A DNA stretch of 64,000 nucleotides, from assembly GCA_014925825.1 (NCBI GenBank), contig JACGCK010000052.1, positions 186,001 through 250,000 on the forward strand. The letters are read 5' to 3'. The stretch is from Pholiota molesta. Taxonomy: Eukaryota > Basidiomycota > Agaricomycetes > Agaricales > Strophariaceae. Position numbers and translations under genes: made by a program. Positions 59,706 through 64,000 of this stretch are shown one piece after another. Every line of letters starts with the position of its first letter. Within the stretch, counting starts at the first letter, position 1. The notes beneath the pieces are model-generated. The model did no database searches, was not told the DNA's origin, and worked only from the letters and a program-made list of their open reading frames with translations.

Positions 59706-60490
59706 ATGCCGGCGTATATGGAATCGCCGCTGGATGTTACCGTACGTCCTGTCTTCCTTGCATCGCTTCTAACATACCCATTCTGATTATGTACGTTGCT
59801 CAGCACCCCTCCTGGTACCGCACGGACAGTGGCACCGCGCGCACCATCCACAGCGGCGCCCCCTCCCCGCGGAGCACGACAACCCATACCCCCTCCACCA
59901 CCCACTCGCGCTCCCGGCCCAGCTCGCCGGCCCCGTCGCGGAAATCGAGCGGGCGCTACGGACAAGAAGCACCGTCGTCGCTCAGCGTCTCCGCGGCATC
60001 GAGCGCCCGGCGCGCGCGTGGCCCGCGGCCGCCTCCATCGAAGTCGACGCCAGACACGCTCGACACCCGCACCGCACCCGCTCTCCTGCAGGACAGGAGA
60101 CCGACCGCGGGCGAAGTCAGGCATTTAGCGACACCCGCGCACGCCAGTGCCAGGGATGCACGCGTGGCGACGATCTCGCAGAGCCAACCCAGGCGCTCCG
60201 CGCAGGCTGCGCGTTCTCGGCCGCACCCACACATGCGCCCAATCCCCGCCGCCGCCGGCGAGCACGACACAGAACCCCCGACGCGGAGGCGCGCCAGGGC
60301 GTCCGCGCCGCACTTGCCCCACGACGCGCGGCGGGACCACGCGCCGCCGCCCGTCCAGGACGGCGCCGACATCTGGCAGAAAGGGGACTCGTGGTACAGG
60401 GCTGCGCCGCCGAAACCGCCTGGGAAGGGGAGACAGGGAAGAGGGTGGTATTTCGCTGTTATCGGCATGTTGGGAGCTGGGAAGGCGTGA
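59706..60490 (+). CDS. GC-rich, disordered basic protein (hypothetical)
   Basis: Two exons (59706-59741 and 59804-60490), with a 62-base GTACGT...CTCAG intron, give 240 residues. The translation is rich in Pro, Ser, Arg and Ala and almost certainly disordered. A SWYR motif occurs at both ends (HPSWYRTDSGTA and KGDSWYRAAPPKPP), and the C-terminus ends WYFAVIGMLGAGKA. GC content is far above that of the neighbours, which also opens long frames on the minus strand (59615-60124 and 59956-60579). The + strand was preferred because of the short first exon with good splice signals and the repeated SWYR motif. No function can be assigned, and it may not be a real gene. Confidence 0.35.
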
Positions 60491-60627
60491 GCGGCGGCGA
60501 TACTTCCTTTAACTTCGTGTCGGTGTCGGGGACTTGATATCAGAGGTCTTGTTTTGGTGTCGGGTTGCTTGATCTCCAATTTGTAGTTTCATAAAATAAA
60601 GGCTTACTGCACAATCCTGCTATGACC

Positions 60628-62355
60628 CACATGTACCAAAGGGGTTACATACTGGTATATGGCATATTCCAAACTGACACATGCAACAAGCGCCGAAACA
60701 AGCGCCCATGAACATACATGGCTACACATCAAACAAGGACATAGATCATTTTTCGTTGGCGCTGCTCCAAAGCAAAAGCAGATTCTAGCCCTCGAAGACG
60801 TTGCAAATCCGCCTTCAGATGTTGCCCGCTCCGTAGGCACAGTCACATAGTTACCAATGATCCACCGGGCCACTCCCGGGTTGCTGAGCGTTGAGCATGA
60901 GCATGAACGGACGACGCCTTTAGATGTGGTATCTCCGGAATGGGCGAATGAAGGCAAACCTATATTCGGCTGCATACATCCTCTAGACGTATCTCATACG
61001 CCATGGTTCACGTGAAGGAAGGAATGGGTAATGCACCGCCATTCGTCAATTTAAACGCTGCGCGCAGTGAGCCGTGCACTATGACGCAAGGAAAAGAAAA
61101 CCCCCCAGAATATGTACCCAGCCGACGTGCACATGGTGTACATATATTTATTCTCGTGCACAACAGCACCACCACCGTTCGCTCGCTCGCTCTGCAGAAT
61201 GCGCCCGAGATCATATGCCACGCCGTCGCATCACTACATCACCCCACAGCACATTGCACTGCACCGCACACCGCACATTGCACCATCAGTAGTAAGTACT
61301 ACCGCAGCAGCAGTACCAGCAGCTGTGCATGCAATACTTACGCAGAGCAAAGACCCTCAGATACCAATCCACTCTACCTCCAGGATTCAGCGCAGGGAAA
61401 GGACACGCATCATGCATCACGGATTAACGATACTGCCACCATAAGCAAAATCAAATTGCAGGCAAAAATCCGCGAGCACACTGCAGCCACTCACATGTAC
61501 CAAAGGGGTTACATTGACATACTGATCTATGGCATAATTTAAACTGACACAAGCAACAAGCGCCGGAACAAGCGCCCATGGACATACACGGCTAGCACAT
61601 TAATACACGGACATCGACTAAGAATTTCGGTGACGCTGCTCTAGCCCTCGAAAACGTTGCAAATTCGCCTTCAGATCTTGCCCGCTCCGTAGGCACAGTT
61701 CACGTATTATCCATCTCACTCCGTCGCTGAGCATGGGGATGAACGAAAGGCGCCTAAATGTGTTATCTCCGGCATGAGCGATTGAAGACACAGATAGATT
61801 CGGCTACAATGCATCCTCTAAACAAATCTCACGAACTATGGTTCATGCGAAGGAAGGAATGGGTAATGCACTGCCATTCACCAACGCTGCGCGCAGTGAA
61901 CACCGTCCACTACATATGACGCAAGGAAAAGAATAAAAAGGACCAAACTATGTACCCAGCCGACGTGCACATGGTGTAAATATATCTATTCTTCACAACA
62001 GCACCACTTGAGCAGCATCACCGTCCGCTCGCTCGCTCGCTCGCAAGCGATAAAGTGGGGGATAAATGCGACCGAGATTCAGATGCCACGCCGTCGCATC
62101 GCTACGTCACCCCACAGCACCCCACAGCACAGCACATTGCACCGCACATTGCACCACTAGTACTGCCGCCGCCGCCGTCACAGCAGCAGTGCGTGCAGCT
62201 GTGCATGCAGTGCCTACGCACAGCAAAGACCCTCAAAAATCGATACACTCTGTACCTCCAGGATCCAGAGGACAGAAAGGACACACATCACAGGATCATA
62301 TCTGCCAACATAAGCAAAATCGAATTGCAGGCAAAAAAAAATACTCGAGCATTGC
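60628..62355 (+). repeat. Tandem duplication, ~862-bp unit, two copies
   Basis: Unit 1 (about 60628-61492) and unit 2 (about 61493-62355) align throughout in the same orientation, each starting CACATGTACCAAAGGGGTTACAT. Shared blocks include ACAAGCGCCCATG, CCTTCAGATSTTGCCCGCTC with GTAGGCACAGT, GAAGGAAGGAATGGGTAATG, CAGCCGACGTGCACATGGTG, CGCTCGCTCGCTC, CACCCCACAGCAC and GCAAAGACCCTC. Divergence is moderate with several indels. Neither unit has a conserved open frame, so it is non-coding or of unknown function. Confidence 0.85.
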
Positions 62356-63246
62356 AGCCAACACACACGGAGGCGAGAACGAACAGCACCGACACAGAAA
62401 GAAAAAGCAACGAAAAAGGCCCAGGTACTGAGGTACGACACCCGACACAGTCTACGACACGCTCTACGACCGACCCACCGTCTACGCACCCCGAAACATC
62501 GCATGCTTAAATATATATACATGCACGCGACACACACACACACATAGAGGGTGAATCTTGAGCTTGATTGCGCACACCATAAGTTCAGTGGCATAAGTAA
62601 CACCCGCCGAACGAGACAACAAACACGCGCAGAGCCCAACGGTCGATGTTACCAGGATGTTACAGTCGAGGTTGTGAGGTGGTGCGAGTGGAGGGGGTAT
62701 GGAACAAGAATGAACATTAAATCGGCAATCCGAATGCAAGACAGAGAGAAAGAATCTTTATGTAGTCACATATAAACAGAAAAACAAAAACAAAAAACAA
62801 AACGAAAAGCCGCCGCCGCACGCGCGAGCACTCAATCCCACTCGTAGGAAACAAAGAAAGAACGTAGAGCGGCGAGAGCAGCATTTCGTATTCAGGGCGT
62901 GCAAGCCATAAGGACAAGACAAAGACTTGTAAGAAAAGAAAAACACGAAAGAAAGAGTATGAGATAACGTCGACAGGTATGAAGATGTATGGTATGCTAG
63001 ACGTATACTAAGTAGGTACGTGGCCGGACGTGGCCGAGGGAGGAGGTGGGAGGGAGGGGGTGCAGAAGTAACGTAAACGGGGCGTCGTCTGCCCGCGTAC
63101 GGCGGCGGACAGAGGGAGGGGGTGGGTGTATCAATAGAGGATGACAGAGAGACGAACGGACAAGGGGGGCATTGTTCGTGACGAGAGCGCGCCCTGCCCG
63201 GCACGGAGCGCCGGTCGGGACAGCGCGGTGCGTAATGGGATGGCGC
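62356..63246. other. Intergenic and RHO1 3' side
   Basis: Includes a short (CA)n run near 62531-62545, AT-rich sequence with A-runs near 62775-62805, and the probable 3' untranslated region of the minus-strand RHO1 gene to its stop at 63247. No gene is recognised. Confidence 0.45.
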
Positions 63247-64000
63247 TTACAACACGATGCAGTGGTGCTTGTTCTTCCCGCCCTTGCCTCTGCTGAGCAG
63301 GGCTGCCCGCGTGGCGTACTGGAACACCTCGCGCACGCCCTCGCCGGACTTGGCGGAGCACTCAAGGTAGTGCTTTGCGCCGATCTTCTGCGCGACGGTC
63401 ATGCCCTGGAGACGGGAACGTGTTAGTTTATCGTGTGTCAAGGGTTAGGGTTGGAGTTGATGGTTCGAAAAGAAGGTGAGTTTTCGACGTAGACGTAGAG
63501 CAGAGAATGGTACAAAGGATGTGTGAATTTGAAAAGGATACGACGGTGTCGCAGAAGGGGGAAAAATGGAGAGGTGGACTGGGAAGCGTAGAGAGTGACA
63601 CATACCTCCTCGGGGGTGACCGGTCGCTGACTCGTCTTCCTAAGCTCCTCAATGACACGGGGGTCACGTCTGAGATCCTTCTTGCAGCCCACGAGAATGA
63701 TCGGCAGACCCGCGCAGAAGTGCATGACTTCCGAAATCCACTGCGGGTGAGTCACAGGCATGAGTAATGAGTAAGCGCCAGCCACGCAGCAGCGCACGAC
63801 GCACCTTCTCCTGGACGTTGTCCAGCGAATCCGGCGAGTCGACCGCGAAGCAGATGAGGATGACGTGGGAATCGGGGTAGCTGAGGGGCCGGAGACGGTC
63901 GTAGTCCTCCTGGCCCGCCGTATCCCATAGAGCGAGCTCCACGTGCTTGCCGTCTACCTCGACGTCGGCGACATAGTTCTCGAACACGGTGGGGACGTAG
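63247..64000 (-). CDS. RHO1: RHO1-type small GTPase, 5' end outside window
   Basis: Three exons are visible (64000-63805 partial, 63740-63606, 63405-63247), giving the C-terminal ~162 residues of a Rho GTPase in frame. Seen directly are the effector loop [17 protein letters not shown], switch [22 protein letters not shown], the Rho insert region with [20 protein letters not shown], the base-specificity motif GCKKDL (variant of NKxD), [20 protein letters not shown], and a polybasic tail KGGKNKHH before the CAAX box CIVL. Leucine at the last position predicts geranylgeranylation. RHO1 regulates beta-1,3-glucan synthase, protein kinase C cell-wall signalling and actin at the plasma membrane. About 30 N-terminal residues, including the P-loop, lie beyond position 64000. 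No lesions are seen. Confidence 0.96.

Noticed and set aside
59615..60579. Minus-strand frames of 169 and 207 codons in the GC-rich island
   Set aside because: Both are Cys/Gly/Arg-rich with no motif, and they oppose a better-supported spliced + frame. Neither strand is certain.

Overview
The window looks like a nuclear contig from a mushroom-forming basidiomycete (Agaricomycetes). The genes are broken by many short GT-AG introns of about 45-115 bases. The recognisable families (DUF6535 membrane proteins, NACHT NLRs, BTB proteins in small tandem families, F-box-like proteins, a TOK-type potassium channel, RHO1 with a C-terminal CIVL box) are typical of that group. The species cannot be named from the sequence.

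Layout. 0-2.6 kb: a GH15 glucoamylase/trehalase-like relic and a short tandem repeat. 3.7-6.4 kb: two intact paralogous BTB genes in tandem on the + strand. 6.5-15.7 kb: a block of decayed genes, namely an FAD-dependent monooxygenase (-), the complex I 51-kDa subunit (+), a third BTB copy (-) and a TOK potassium channel (+). All carry several single-base frameshifts. 17.5-18.7 kb: intact F-box-like gene (-). 20.8-21.5 kb: intact six-exon AP-2 sigma adaptin (-). 22.6-23.7 kb: a fourth BTB copy, frameshifted (-). 24.5-25.9 kb: intact RCE1 CAAX protease (-), whose first four exons and upstream region are duplicated at 34.7-36.1 kb without the last exon. Between the two copies lie degenerate tandem repeats. 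36.8-39.2 kb: DUF6535 protein (+). 40.0-41.5 kb: an orphan Ser/Pro-rich gene with a duplicated exon (+). 42.7-44.0 kb: a multi-pass membrane protein (-). 46.1-46.7 kb: an orphan gene (+). 49.3-52.1 kb: a NACHT NLR (-) with one frameshift. 57.2-58.2 kb: a MULE-like non-autonomous transposon with identical 211-bp terminal inverted repeats. 58.4-59.0 kb: a small secreted six-cysteine protein (+). 59.7-60.5 kb: a GC-rich orphan reading frame (+). 60.6-62.4 kb: an 860-bp tandem duplication. 63.2-64.0 kb: RHO1 (-), cut by the window edge.

The genes do not form a pathway. The one functional link is that RCE1 is the endoprotease that trims CAAX tails such as the CIVL tail of the RHO1 at the right end. 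The perfect open frames of AP-2 sigma, F-box, RCE1, DUF6535 and the 7-TM-like gene, each spliced across two to six exons without a frame error, argue that the frameshifts elsewhere are real decay and not poor sequence. The strongest new items are the very young MULE-like element, the truncated RCE1 segmental duplication, the decayed second copy of a complex I core subunit, and the pseudo-exon in the 40-kb gene.
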